From DASRWT01 sp963748485 (GTDB lineage Bacteria; Methylomirabilota; Methylomirabilia; Rokubacteriales; CSP1-6): DNA of 64,000 nt. The notes beneath the pieces are model-generated. The model was not told the DNA's origin. It worked only from the letters and a program-made list of their open reading frames with translations, and did not search any database. The stretch spans positions 27,301-91,300 of the forward strand of contig CAVVJF010000017.1 of NCBI GenBank assembly GCA_963748485.1. Reading direction: 5' to 3'. Made by a program: the position numbers and the translations under genes. Positions 9,951 through 18,870 of the stretch are shown here, piece after piece. Positions within the stretch are counted from its first letter, which is position 1, and each line of letters starts with the position of its first letter.

Positions 9951-10729
9951 GAGTCGAGGAGATCTTTGACGGATCGTATCACGTGGTCGGGAGCGAGGGC
10001 AGCGATTCGGGGGTCGTCGGGCCGCGTGACGCCGCTCAGCACGAGGATGGCGCCGAGCCCGCTGCGCCGGGCCATGGCCACGTCGGTCTCGATGCGGTCG
10101 CCCACCATGGCGGTGTCGCGCGCGGGCACCCCGAGGGCGGCGAGGGCGACCTCGAGGATGATCGGGGAGGGCTTGCCCACGATGGCCTCGACGCGCCGGT
10201 CCGTCACCGCCTCCACCGCCGCGATCATGCCCGCGCAATCCGGAATCTCCCCACCTTCCACCGGACAGGTGCGGTCGGGATTGGTGGCGATGAGGCGCGC
10301 GCCCCCCCTGACCGCCTGCAGCGCGGTGTCGAGCTTCGCGTACGTAAAGGTGCGGTCGAAGGCGATCACGACCCAGCGCACGCGCGCGTCATCGCGCACC
10401 TCGAAACCGTGGGCCCGCATCTCCGCGATCATCGGGGGTTCGCCGATCACGTAGACGGGCGCGCCCGGATCGATGCCCCGGAGGTGCCGGGCGAGGACGA
10501 GAGACGAGTTGATCACGTCGTCGGGGGCGGCGGCGATCCCGAGACGGGTGAGCTTGCGGGCATAGTCGGCCCGGGTCTCGAGGGGCTTGTTGGAGAGGAA
10601 GGCCACCCGCCGCCCCTCCGCCCGGAGCGCGGCGATGACTGCGTCGGCGCCGGGCACGAGCCGCTCTCCCACGTAGATGGTGCCGTCCAGGTCGAACAGC
10701 CACCCGCGGTACGGGAGCCGGAGGGCCAT
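9947..10729 (-). CDS. HAD-IIA (NagD-like) phosphatase, possible glycerol-phosphate phosphatase
   Basis: A 260-residue haloacid-dehalogenase phosphatase of subfamily IIA. Motif I is LFDLDGTIYVG with the nucleophile and acid/base Asp pair, motif II is the SNK after VAFL, and motif IV is MVGDRIETDVAMARRSG with the Mg-binding Asp. The C2-type cap occupies roughly residues 80-180. The NagD and phosphoglycolate phosphatase group dephosphorylates small sugar phosphates; some members act on glycerol 3-phosphate. Its overlap with glpD and nearness to glpK and ugp make a glycerol-phosphate role plausible, perhaps to avoid toxic build-up, but this is contextual. It follows nuoN by 18 bp. Confidence 0.85.
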   Translation of the reverse strand: MALRLPYRGWLFDLDGTIYVGERLVPGADAVIAALRAEGRRVAFLSNKPLETRADYARKLTRLGIAAAPDDVINSSLVLARHLRGIDPGAPVYVIGEPPMIAEMRAHGFEVRDDARVRWVVIAFDRTFTYAKLDTALQAVRGGARLIATNPDRTCPVEGGEIPDCAGMIAAVEAVTDRRVEAIVGKPSPIILEVALAALGVPARDTAMVGDRIETDVAMARRSGLGAILVLSGVTRPDDPRIAALAPDHVIRSVKDLLDS

Positions 10730-10747
10730 GCCTACGCGCCCGGCACG

Positions 10748-12208
10748 CTACCGCAGGAGGGGCGCGAGGGCGGTCTGGGCGAGATCCAGGTAGGGGGCGG
10801 GCATGACGCCCAGCCAAATCACGCCGCAGAGGGCGACGAAGAGGGCGAGCGTCCCTGCCAGCGAGGGCGCCACCTCCGTGGGGGAGCCTTCGGGCTCCCG
10901 CATGTACATGACGACGACGATGCGGAGATAGTAGTACGCGGCGATCGCGGAGTTGAGCACGCCGATCACCGCGAGCCAGATGTAGCCGGCGCGGACGGCG
11001 GCGCCGAACAGATAGAACTTCCCCACGAAGCCGGCGGTGGGCGGGATTCCCACCAGCGAGAGGAGGAAGATGGTCAGCACCAGCGCCATCAGGGGATGCC
11101 GGCTGGCGAGCCCGGCGAGATCGCCGACCTCGACCGCCTCCCGGCCGTTGCGCTCCAGGAGCAGGATGACCCCGAAGGCGCCCGCGGTGGTGAAGGTATA
11201 CACGAGGAGATAGAACAGCACGCTGGCGTTACCGAGAGAGCCGCCCGCCACCACCCCCACCAGGATGTAGCCGACGTGCGCGATGGACGAGTACGCGAGC
11301 ATGCGCTTGACGTTCTGCTGGGCGATGGCCACCACGTTGCCGACCGTCATGCTCAGCACGGCGAGGCCCCAGAGGAGCAGGGCCCAGTCGGCCTGGGCGG
11401 GCCGCAGCGCGCTCAGCAGCACGCGCAGGAGCGCGGCGAAGGCCGCCGCCTTGGAGCCGGTCGCGATGAGGGTGGTGATGGAAGTGGGCGCCCCCTGGTA
11501 CACGTCGGACGCCCACATGTGGAAGGGCACCGAGGAGATCTTGAAGCCGAAGCCCACCACGAGGAGCCCGAAGCCCACGAGGAGCAGCGGATCGCGCCCG
11601 GCGCCCCCGGCGAGGGCGGCGCCGATGCGGTCCAGGTTCGTGGAGCCGGCGGCGCCGAAGATGAGCGCGATGCCATAGAGGAAGAAGCCGGAGGCGAAGG
11701 CGCCGAGGAGAAAGTACTTCATCGAGGCCTCGGCGGATTCGATGCGGCTCTTGAACGTCCCCGCGAGCACGTAGAGGGCGAGCGACATCGTCTCGAGTCC
11801 CAGGAAGACGATGATGAGGTCGCCCGCACTCGCCATCAGCGTCATCCCCACCGCGGAGAGGAGCACCAGGATGTAGAACTCGCCCGACTCCGCGCCCTGC
11901 CGGCGCACGTAGTCCAGCGAGAAGAGGAGGACGAGGCCGACCGCGAAGCCGATGACCAGGTTGAAGAAGATCGCGAAGCCGTCGAGGATCACCATGCCCT
12001 TGAAGGCCTGCTCGTCGGCGCCCCAGAGGTAGAGCGAGGCCACCAGCGAGAGGACTACCCCGGCGAGGCCCACGACGCCCAGGTGCTCCTTCCGGTGCCG
12101 CGGGGGGAGGAGGTCGATCACCAGCAGCACGAGGGCGGTCACGGACAGGATGAGCACGGGCCCGATGGCCTGGAAGCTGATCACCGGAGGGACGAGCGCG
12201 GGCATCAT
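10748..12208 (-). CDS. nuoN: NADH-quinone oxidoreductase subunit N
   Basis: A 486-residue antiporter-like membrane subunit of respiratory complex I with about 14 helices. Conserved features include the broken-helix region KYFLLGAFASGFFLYGIALI, the channel Lys in GFGFKISSVPFHMW and the segment NVKRMLAYSSIAHVGYILVG. It forms one of the proton channels of the membrane arm. It starts MMPALVPP four bases after nuoM. Only nuoL, nuoM and nuoN are present here; nuoA-K would have to be elsewhere, or the three form a stand-alone antiporter-like module. HAD phosphatase and glpD follow with short gaps, suggesting one transcript. Confidence 0.95.
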   Translation of the reverse strand: MMPALVPPVISFQAIGPVLILSVTALVLLVIDLLPPRHRKEHLGVVGLAGVVLSLVASLYLWGADEQAFKGMVILDGFAIFFNLVIGFAVGLVLLFSLDYVRRQGAESGEFYILVLLSAVGMTLMASAGDLIIVFLGLETMSLALYVLAGTFKSRIESAEASMKYFLLGAFASGFFLYGIALIFGAAGSTNLDRIGAALAGGAGRDPLLLVGFGLLVVGFGFKISSVPFHMWASDVYQGAPTSITTLIATGSKAAAFAALLRVLLSALRPAQADWALLLWGLAVLSMTVGNVVAIAQQNVKRMLAYSSIAHVGYILVGVVAGGSLGNASVLFYLLVYTFTTAGAFGVILLLERNGREAVEVGDLAGLASRHPLMALVLTIFLLSLVGIPPTAGFVGKFYLFGAAVRAGYIWLAVIGVLNSAIAAYYYLRIVVVMYMREPEGSPTEVAPSLAGTLALFVALCGVIWLGVMPAPYLDLAQTALAPLLR

Positions 12209-12211
12209 GGG

Positions 12212-13723
12212 TTATCGCGCGGCGAGGGCCGCGGTGGCGGCGGCCTTGGCCTGGACCTGGCTCACGAGGGCTTGCACGCTCGCCTCCGTCAGGCCCAGGA
12301 ACGGCGCGGGGTAGACGCCGATCCACACGATGAAGAGAAGGACGGGCACCAGCACCACCCACTCGCGTAGAGACAGGTCGGTGAGCCGGCGGTTCTCCTC
12401 GCGCGTGACCTCGCCGAAGACGACGCGCTGGTACATCCACAGCATGTAGACGGCAGCGAAGATGATGCCGGTGGTGGCGAGCACCGCCACCCACCGGTTC
12501 CACTGGAAGGCGCCCACGAGGATCAGGAACTCGCCCACGAAGCCATTGAGACCGGGCAGGCCGATGGACGAGAACGTGACGATCATGAACAGCACGCTGA
12601 AGGCCGGCATCACCTTCCACAGCCCCCCGAACTCGGCAATGAGGCGCGTGTGGCGGCGCTCGTAGAGCATGCCCACGAGGAGGAAGAGCGCGCCCGTGCT
12701 GAGGCCGTGGTTCACCATCTGGATGATGCCGCCCACGATGCCCTGGGCGTTGAGGGCAAAGACCCCCAGCATGACGAAGCCGAGGTGGCTCACGCTGGAG
12801 TAGGCCACCAGCTTCTTGATGTCGGGCTGCACGGTGGACACCCAGGCCCCATAGATGATGCCGATCACCGCCAAGGCGATGATCAATGGCGCAAATGTGA
12901 GGCTCGCCTGCGGGAAGAGGGGCAGGCAGAAGCGGAGGAACCCGTACGTCCCCATCTTCAGAAGCACGCCGGCGAGGATGACGCTGCCCGGCGTGGGCGC
13001 CTCCACGTGCGCGTCGGGCAGCCACGTGTGGAACGGGAACATCGGCACCTTGATCGCGAAGGCAAGCGCGAACGCGAGGAAGAGGAGGTTCTGCGTCTGT
13101 CCGCCCGGCAGCACGAACTGGGCGAGCACGGGCAGGTCGAAGGTGTAGTTGCCGGTGGCGGCGCCGTGCTGGAAGAAGAGGGCGAGGATGGCGACCAGCA
13201 TGAGCAGGGAGCCGGCGAGGGTGTAGAGCACGAACTTCACCGCCGCGTACACGCGGTTCGCCCCACCCCACACCCCGATGATGAGGTACATGGGGATCAG
13301 CATCGCCTCCCAGAAGACGTAGAAGAGGAAGAGGTCCAGGGCCACGAACACCCCGAGCATCCCCGTTTCCAGGAGCAGCATGGTGACGGCGAACTCCTTC
13401 CACCGCTTCTCGATCGCGTGCCAGGACGACAGCAGCGTCAGGGGCATCAGGAACGTGGTCAGCAGCACGAGGAGCAGGCTGATGCCGTCCACACCGAGGT
13501 GATAGGAGATGCCGAGAGTGGGCATCCAGGGCCGGCGCTCCTGGAACTGGTAGTCCGCCACCCGCGCGTCGAAGCCCGTGTAGAGGGGTAGAGAAACCAC
13601 GAAGGTGAGCAGGGCCACCGCGAGAGCGGCGCGCTTCACCGTCTCGTCACGTCCACCCCGCGGCAGCAGCGCGATGATCAGCGCGCCGAGCGCGGGCAGG
13701 AAGACGACCAGGGACAGGGTCAT
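12212..13723 (-). CDS. nuoM: NADH-quinone oxidoreductase subunit M
   Basis: A 503-residue membrane subunit with the ND4/NuoM signatures LSYHLGVDGISLLLVLLTTF-like at residues 74-92, the essential Glu in VFWEAMLIPMYLIIGVWGG and the Lys-containing KVPMFPFHTWLPDAH, then DIKKLVAYSSVSHLGFVMLG. All charged residues expected along the proton path are seen. The start ATG at 13723 lies 4 bp after nuoL. Length agrees with canonical NuoM (about 500 residues). It would pump protons in complex I or in a related antiporter module. Confidence 0.96.
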   Translation of the reverse strand: MTLSLVVFLPALGALIIALLPRGGRDETVKRAALAVALLTFVVSLPLYTGFDARVADYQFQERRPWMPTLGISYHLGVDGISLLLVLLTTFLMPLTLLSSWHAIEKRWKEFAVTMLLLETGMLGVFVALDLFLFYVFWEAMLIPMYLIIGVWGGANRVYAAVKFVLYTLAGSLLMLVAILALFFQHGAATGNYTFDLPVLAQFVLPGGQTQNLLFLAFALAFAIKVPMFPFHTWLPDAHVEAPTPGSVILAGVLLKMGTYGFLRFCLPLFPQASLTFAPLIIALAVIGIIYGAWVSTVQPDIKKLVAYSSVSHLGFVMLGVFALNAQGIVGGIIQMVNHGLSTGALFLLVGMLYERRHTRLIAEFGGLWKVMPAFSVLFMIVTFSSIGLPGLNGFVGEFLILVGAFQWNRWVAVLATTGIIFAAVYMLWMYQRVVFGEVTREENRRLTDLSLREWVVLVPVLLFIVWIGVYPAPFLGLTEASVQALVSQVQAKAAATAALAAR

Positions 13724-13727
13724 GCCC

Positions 13728-15611
13728 TCACCGGGGCACGCGTGTGTAGAGGAAGGCGACCACCGCGAGGGCGCCCAGCAGCATCCCGAGCGCGTAGTTC
13801 ATGACGAAACCGGTCTGCATCCGCCGGAGGGCGCGCGCCCAGCCCACCACGACGCTCCCCACCCCGTTGACGATGCCGTCGATCACCCCGAGGTCGAACA
13901 CCCGCGCACACCAGAGGTAGAGGCGGTGGGAGGGCCGCACGAACACGGCGTCGTAGAGCTCGTCCACGTAGTACTTGTTCAGGAGCAGACGGTGGAGCCC
14001 GCCCTGCGGCGAGCCGATCTCCTCGGCGCGGACGGGACGGCGCCCATACGCCAGCCAGGCGAGCACCACGCCCGCCACCGCCACCGCGATGGAGACGAGG
14101 ATGAGCACCTTGCCGGTGGCGCCGTGGTCGGCGGGGTGATGCGGCAGCACCGGCGCGAGGAAGCGCTCGAAGGGCGTGCCGTGGGAGGACGGGGCGCCCA
14201 GCGCGATGCCCGCCACCGCGGTGAGGATGGCGAGCAGGGTGAGCGGCAGCGTCATGACCGCGGGTGACTCGTGCACGTGGCGGCGCGCTTCCTGGCTCAT
14301 GCGGGGCGCCCCGAAGAAGGCGAGGAAGACGAGGCGGAACGTGTAGAACGCGGTGAGGAAAGCGCCGGCGAGCAGGATCAGGAAGAGCACGCGCTGCCCG
14401 TCGAAGAAGGTGGCGGCGAGAATCTCGTCCTTCGAGAAGAAGCCGGCCAGCGGCGGCACCCCCGCGAGGCCGAGCGCGCCGATGAGGAACGTGATGGTGG
14501 TCGTCAGCATCTTCGACTTGAGCCCACCCATGTTGCGCAGGTCCTGCTCGCCGTGCAGGCCGTGGATGACGCTGCCCGCGCCCAGGAAGAGGAGGGCCTT
14601 GAAGAAGGCGTGGGTGACAAGATGGAAGATGCCCGCCGCGTACGCTCCCACCCCGACGCCCACGAACATGTAGCCGAGCTGGCTGATGGTCGAGTAGGCG
14701 AGCACCCGCTTGATGTCGGTCTGGGCGAGAGCAATAGTGGCCGAGAAGACGGCGGTAATCCCGCCCACCCACGCCACCACGTCGAGGGCGATGGGCGACA
14801 TCTCGAAGAGCTTGTGGCACCGTGCCACCATGTACACCCCCGCCGTCACCATGGTGGCGGCGTGGATGAGCGCGGACACGGGCGTGGGGCCCTCCATGGC
14901 GTCAGGCAGCCAGGTGAAGAGCGGCCCCTGGGCGGACTTGCCGCACGCGCCCATGAAGAGGAGCAGGGCGATGGCGGTGTAGGTGCCGGCGGCGACGGTG
15001 GTGTCAGCCTTGGCGAAGACGGCGCCGTAATCCAGGGTACCGAAGGTGACCCAGATCAGCATGATGCCCAGGCCAAAGCCGAGGTCTCCTACCCGGTTCA
15101 CGATGAAGGCCTTCTTGCCCGCGTCCGCCGCCGACTTCTTCTCGTACCAGAAGCCGATGAGCAGATACGAGCAGAGGCCCACCGCCTCCCAGAAGACGTA
15201 GAGGACGAGGAAGTTGCCGGCGAGCACCAGCATCACCATCGAGAAGACGAACAGGTTCAGGTAGGTGAAGAAGCGCGCGTAGCCGGGATCGCCGTGCATG
15301 TAGCCGGCGGAGTAGAGGTGGATCAGAAAGCCCACGCCGGTGACGACGAGGAGCATCACCGCGGAGAGCTGATCCACCTGCGCGACGAGCGCGGCCTTGA
15401 ACGTCCCCGCCTCGATCCACGGGAAGAGCTCGCCCACGTACGTCTCGCCCGCCCAGACCCGCGCGAACACGGCGCAGGAGGCGAGAAAGGCGGCGCCCAG
15501 CGCGGGAATGGCGATCCAGTGGGCGCGGGAACCAATGGCCCGTCCGAAGAGGGCGTTGACCACGCTCCCGACGAGCGGGAAGAGCGGGATCAGCCAGACG
15601 AGACGTGACAT
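13728..15611 (-). CDS. nuoL: NADH-quinone oxidoreductase subunit L
   Basis: A 627-residue ND5/NuoL protein: VDQLSAVMLLVVTGVGFLIHLYS, the Glu in LYVFWEAVGLCSYLLIGFWY, the Lys in GKSAQGPLFTWLPDAMEGP, and LAQTDIKRVLAYSTISQLGYM. The C-terminal part (from residue 500) includes the amphipathic lateral helix and the last membrane helix GFVMNYALGMLLGALAVVAFLY, so it is full length. It is the first gene of nuoLMN and has its own promoter about 30 bp upstream, which argues that the three genes are transcribed independently of any other complex I genes. The start ATG has no strong ribosome-binding site. Confidence 0.96.
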   Translation of the reverse strand: MSRLVWLIPLFPLVGSVVNALFGRAIGSRAHWIAIPALGAAFLASCAVFARVWAGETYVGELFPWIEAGTFKAALVAQVDQLSAVMLLVVTGVGFLIHLYSAGYMHGDPGYARFFTYLNLFVFSMVMLVLAGNFLVLYVFWEAVGLCSYLLIGFWYEKKSAADAGKKAFIVNRVGDLGFGLGIMLIWVTFGTLDYGAVFAKADTTVAAGTYTAIALLLFMGACGKSAQGPLFTWLPDAMEGPTPVSALIHAATMVTAGVYMVARCHKLFEMSPIALDVVAWVGGITAVFSATIALAQTDIKRVLAYSTISQLGYMFVGVGVGAYAAGIFHLVTHAFFKALLFLGAGSVIHGLHGEQDLRNMGGLKSKMLTTTITFLIGALGLAGVPPLAGFFSKDEILAATFFDGQRVLFLILLAGAFLTAFYTFRLVFLAFFGAPRMSQEARRHVHESPAVMTLPLTLLAILTAVAGIALGAPSSHGTPFERFLAPVLPHHPADHGATGKVLILVSIAVAVAGVVLAWLAYGRRPVRAEEIGSPQGGLHRLLLNKYYVDELYDAVFVRPSHRLYLWCARVFDLGVIDGIVNGVGSVVVGWARALRRMQTGFVMNYALGMLLGALAVVAFLYTRVPR

Positions 15612-15640
15612 GGTTGTGCTTTTGGGAACAAACCCGCATC

Positions 15641-15669
15641 ACTCTATCCAAAGGGGTTCCGGGTGTCAA
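15641..15669 (-). promoter_or_regulatory. Predicted strong promoter of nuoLMN
   Basis: On the minus strand a perfect -35 box TTGACA (complement of 15664-15669) is followed after 17 bp by TAGAGT (complement of 15641-15646, 4 of 6 matches). Transcription would begin near 15634, about 23 bases before the nuoL ATG. The -35 box overlaps the stop codon of the upstream small membrane-protein gene, which shows that nuoL does not depend on read-through from it. Confidence 0.7.
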
Positions 15670-16076
15670 CTCAAGCGGGGCTCCACATGGCCGAAGTACG
15701 CGAGCGGGAAGAGGTAGAAGAGCAGGCAGTGCCCCGAGGCGACGCGCAGGGCCCCCGCCTCGGCGAGGACGGAAAGGCCGAAGTTGAGCAGCGCGTAGGC
15801 GGCGGTGGCGGCGATGAGGCGGCGGAGGGGCGGCGGGACGCGGCGGACGAGGCCGCGCCAGTCATAGACCTCGAGCCCGCGCCACGCGTGCGTGGGCGCG
15901 GCGAGGCGTCGGAGGCGCACCAGCATCAGGAGGAGGAGGATGAGGGCGCCCGCGAAGAGGGCCACGATCGCGGCCTCGGGCACGCGCGCGCCCAGCGGGG
16001 TGAAGCTGGCGAGATGCGCGAGCGCGCTCACCGCGACGCCCGCTGCCGACGCCGCGCGACACACGCGCTCCGACAT
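15666..16076 (-). CDS. Small membrane protein of unknown function
   Basis: A 136-residue protein with three to four hydrophobic segments: residues 8-25 (AASAAGVAVSALAHLASF), 33-53 (AIVALFAGALILLLLMLV) and 93-128 (ALLNFGLSVL to LLFYLFPLAYFGHV). The loop between them is basic and carries Trp residues. I do not recognise a family. The ATG at 16076 has AGAAGGAG just two bases upstream, and a GTG at 16091 is an alternative, so the first residues are uncertain. It is divergent from the M23 peptidase gene and upstream of nuoL, but the strong nuoL promoter at its end suggests it is not functionally part of complex I. Confidence 0.6.
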   Translation of the reverse strand: MSERVCRAASAAGVAVSALAHLASFTPLGARVPEAAIVALFAGALILLLLMLVRLRRLAAPTHAWRGLEVYDWRGLVRRVPPPLRRLIAATAAYALLNFGLSVLAEAGALRVASGHCLLFYLFPLAYFGHVEPRLS

Positions 16077-16096
16077 GGCTCCTTCTACCACGAAAA

Positions 16097-16126
16097 TTGA
16101 CGCCCCGGCGGGGGCGCCGGTATGAT
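16097..16126 (+). promoter_or_regulatory. Predicted promoter of the M23 peptidase gene, leaderless
   Basis: TTGACG (16097-16102) and TATGAT (16121-16126) are separated by 18 bp; both match the sigma70 consensus at 5 of 6 positions. The expected transcription start, about seven bases after the -10 box, is 16132-16134 and so coincides with the GTG start codon at 16133. There is no Shine-Dalgarno sequence between them. Confidence 0.7.
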
Positions 16127-16132
16127 CCCGAG

Positions 16133-17551
16133 GTGGCCCGTGGCGGTGCGAAGCTCTGGTTCTACCTGATCCTCCTGCCCGCCCTCCTCATCGTGGTCGG
16201 GGTCTCCTTCCTCGCGTGGCGGCAGACCGTCCCCGGCGTCCGCGCCGACATCGTCCCCGCGCCCCGGTTCCTCGGCGTGAAGACGCCGCTCACCGTGCGG
16301 CTGCAGGCGGAGCGGGGCACGGTGGTAAGCGCCGAGCTGCGCCTCGTGCAGGGCCAGGGCCGCGTCGTACTCGCCAACCAGTCCTTCTCGGGCGGCGGCC
16401 GGGAGCAGAAGATCGACCTCACCGTGGACGGCCGGAGCACGGGGCTCCGCGAAGGGCAGGCCACGCTGGAGGTGCGCGCGCGCGACGACTTCTGGCGGCC
16501 GCTCCGCGTCGACGACCAGCCCGTGCTGAGCCTGCCCGTCACCCTCGACTTCACGCCCCCCACCCTCGAGGTGCTCGCCTTCACGCGCTACCTCGCGCAG
16601 GGCGGCGTCGGGCTCGTCGCGTTTCGGTCCAAGGGCGCCACCCGCGTGGGGGTCAACTCGGGCGGGCTCTTCTTCCCGGCCTTTCCCGCGGGTCCGCAGG
16701 ATTCCGGGGTCCTCGTGGCGCTGCTCGCGCTGTCCTGGGACGCGCCTCGGGGCGCCGGCGTGAGCGTGCTCGCGCAGGACGAGGCGGGCAACGCGGTGTC
16801 GCGCGCGGTCGCCGCCGAGATCAAGCCGCGCCGCTTCCCGTCGGATCTCATCGAGCTCAAGGAGGACTTCGTGGCCCAGAAGGTGGGCGAGCTCCTGCCC
16901 GACCAGGCCCAGGCGCAGGGCGACGCCCTGGTGGCCGCCTTCCTCCGCGTCAACCGCGATCAGCGCAAGGCCGCCGAGCAGAAGAAGCGCGAGCTCGCCA
17001 CCCGCACCCAGCCGCGCCCGCTCTGGGAGGGCGCCTTCGTCCAGCCGCACAACACCAAGGTCTTCTCGAACTTCGCGGAGACGCGCACCTACCGCTTCGC
17101 CGGGCGGGAAATCGACACCCAGGTGCATCTTGGCTACGATCTCGCGTCCGTGAAGCACAGCCCGGTGCCCGCCGCCAATGCCGGCGTGGTCTTGCTCGCG
17201 GCGCCGCTGACCATCTACGGCAACACGGTGGTCCTGGACCACGGCTGGGGATTGATGACGCTCTACGCCCACCTCTCCTCGCTCGCCGTGAAGGAAGGCG
17301 ACACCGTGACGAAGGGGCAGGAGCTCGGCCGCACCGGCACCACCGGCCTCGCGGTGGGCGACCATCTCCACTACGAGGTGCTCGTACACGGCATCTCGGT
17401 GACGCCGCTCGAGTGGTGGGACGGCCGCTGGATCCGCGATCACATCGGCAAGCCCCTGCGCGAGGCCAATCTGCCCGCCGCCATCGCCGGCTCCGCCCCC
17501 GCCGCCGCCGACGACCGCGCCCCCGCGAGACGGTCGCGCCGCGCCCGCTAG
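16133..17551 (+). CDS. Membrane-anchored M23 family metallopeptidase
   Basis: A 472-residue protein with an N-terminal membrane anchor (LWFYLILLPALLIVVGVSFLA, residues 8-28), an Ig-like/beta-rich periplasmic middle region (about 40-225), a charged helical linker and a C-terminal LytM domain (about 330-450). The zinc ligands of the M23 family are in HLGYD (HxxxD) and HLHYE (HxH), so it should be catalytically active against peptidoglycan cross-bridges, unlike degenerate EnvC/NlpD proteins. An in-frame TTG at 16097 lies inside the -35 box and is rejected as a start; GTG at 16133 is preferred. The stop codon overlaps that of the convergent dctM gene by two bases (CTAG). Confidence 0.9.
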   Translation: MARGGAKLWFYLILLPALLIVVGVSFLAWRQTVPGVRADIVPAPRFLGVKTPLTVRLQAERGTVVSAELRLVQGQGRVVLANQSFSGGGREQKIDLTVDGRSTGLREGQATLEVRARDDFWRPLRVDDQPVLSLPVTLDFTPPTLEVLAFTRYLAQGGVGLVAFRSKGATRVGVNSGGLFFPAFPAGPQDSGVLVALLALSWDAPRGAGVSVLAQDEAGNAVSRAVAAEIKPRRFPSDLIELKEDFVAQKVGELLPDQAQAQGDALVAAFLRVNRDQRKAAEQKKRELATRTQPRPLWEGAFVQPHNTKVFSNFAETRTYRFAGREIDTQVHLGYDLASVKHSPVPAANAGVVLLAAPLTIYGNTVVLDHGWGLMTLYAHLSSLAVKEGDTVTKGQELGRTGTTGLAVGDHLHYEVLVHGISVTPLEWWDGRWIRDHIGKPLREANLPAAIAGSAPAAADDRAPARRSRRAR

Positions 17552-18870
17552 CTGCCCGGCTGTCCCATCATCCGGCGCGGCAGCCATAGCGCCAGGTCCG
17601 GCACCACGAAGAGGATCACCACCAGCACGATCATGATCACCACGAACGGCGTGGAGCCGACGGCGATGTCACGCATGCGACTGCCGCGGGCGATGCCTTG
17701 GATGACGAAGAGGTTGATGCCGACGGGCGGCGTGATGAAGCCCATCTCCAGCCACACGATCATGACGATCCCGAACCACACGGGATCGAAGCCGAGCCCG
17801 GTGACGAGGGGGAACAGGATCGGCAGCATGATGATCATCACTGACAGCTCCTCGAGCGCATAGGCGATGGCGATGAGGACGCCGAAGATGAGCGCGAACA
17901 CCATCCAGGGGGCGAGGTTCAGCCCCGTCACCAGCCCGAGCAGCGCCTTTGGCGCCCCCAGCAGCGCGATCACGTGGGAGAAGATCGAGGCGAAGATGAT
18001 GATGAGCATGATGAACGCGGTGGTCCGGACTGTCTCGTGGACGGCGCGCTCGAGCCCCGTCCAGGTCAGGCGGCCTATCGTCACCGCGAGGACCAGGCTC
18101 ACCGACACGCCCAGCGCGGCCGCCTCGGTGGGAGTGACGATGCCGAGGTACATCGAGCCCAGCACGACCGCGATGAGGAGCACGATGGGCGCGACCTCGA
18201 CCAGCGAGCGGAGCTTGCGCGACAGGGACGCGTTCCCTTCGGCGCCCCGGGGCGCGCGATCGGGAAATACCAACGCGTAGCCAATGATGTAGGCGGCGAA
18301 CAGCACGCCGAGGAGGATACCCGGCAGGATCCCCGCCATGTAGAGCTGGCCAACCGAGGTCTCCGTCATCACGCCGAAGATGATCATGGGAATGGACGGC
18401 GGGATGAGGATGCCGAGGGTGCCGCCGGCAGCGAGCGAGCCGTAGATGAGGGGCTTGTGGTAGCCCCGGCGCTCCATCTCGGGAATGGCGATCATGCCGA
18501 TGGTGGCGGCGGTGGCCACGCTCGAGCCCGAAACCGCCGCGAAGATGGCGCACGCCCCCACGCTCGCCACCGCGAGCCCCCCCGGGAGAAATCCCACCCA
18601 CTGCGCCACCGCCGCGTAGAGCGATTGGCCGATCCCCGAGTGGAGCAGGATCGCGCTCATGAACACGAACAGCGGCACCGCGACGAACGAGTAGCTCGAC
18701 GCGTTCGACCACGCCACCGACCCCACCACCCCCAGCCCGACCGTCCAGCCCTTGAGCCAGAGCAGCCCGATGAGCCCCACCAGCCCGAGCGAGAACGCGA
18801 TCTCGAGCCCGAGAGCGAAGAAGAGGAAGAGCAGGGCGAGGAGCGTGGTGCCGACGAGCGCTTCGCTCAC
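17548..18870 (-). CDS. dctM: TRAP transporter large permease DctM
   Basis: A 440-residue permease with about 12 to 13 helices. DctM family landmarks are GSSVATAATIGMIAIPEMERRGY, GTLGILIPPSIPMIIFGVMT, and GLGFDPVWFGIVMIVWLEMGFITPPVG-like sequence in the last third. It moves a carboxylate substrate in symport with sodium. The long upstream frame is rejected because a GTG at 18870 overlaps the dctQ stop (GTGA) and gives a canonical N-terminus (EALVGTTLLALLFLFF). It is last in dctPQM, whose substrate is unknown; keto acids or C4-dicarboxylates are the usual choices. Confidence 0.93.
   Translation of the reverse strand: MSEALVGTTLLALLFLFFALGLEIAFSLGLVGLIGLLWLKGWTVGLGVVGSVAWSNASSYSFVAVPLFVFMSAILLHSGIGQSLYAAVAQWVGFLPGGLAVASVGACAIFAAVSGSSVATAATIGMIAIPEMERRGYHKPLIYGSLAAGGTLGILIPPSIPMIIFGVMTETSVGQLYMAGILPGILLGVLFAAYIIGYALVFPDRAPRGAEGNASLSRKLRSLVEVAPIVLLIAVVLGSMYLGIVTPTEAAALGVSVSLVLAVTIGRLTWTGLERAVHETVRTTAFIMLIIIFASIFSHVIALLGAPKALLGLVTGLNLAPWMVFALIFGVLIAIAYALEELSVMIIMLPILFPLVTGLGFDPVWFGIVMIVWLEMGFITPPVGINLFVIQGIARGSRMRDIAVGSTPFVVIMIVLVVILFVVPDLALWLPRRMMGQPGS

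Noticed and set aside
16097..16132. TTG start for the M23 peptidase
   Set aside because: The TTG is the first part of a near-consensus -35 box; the matching -10 box places transcription start at the GTG at 16133.
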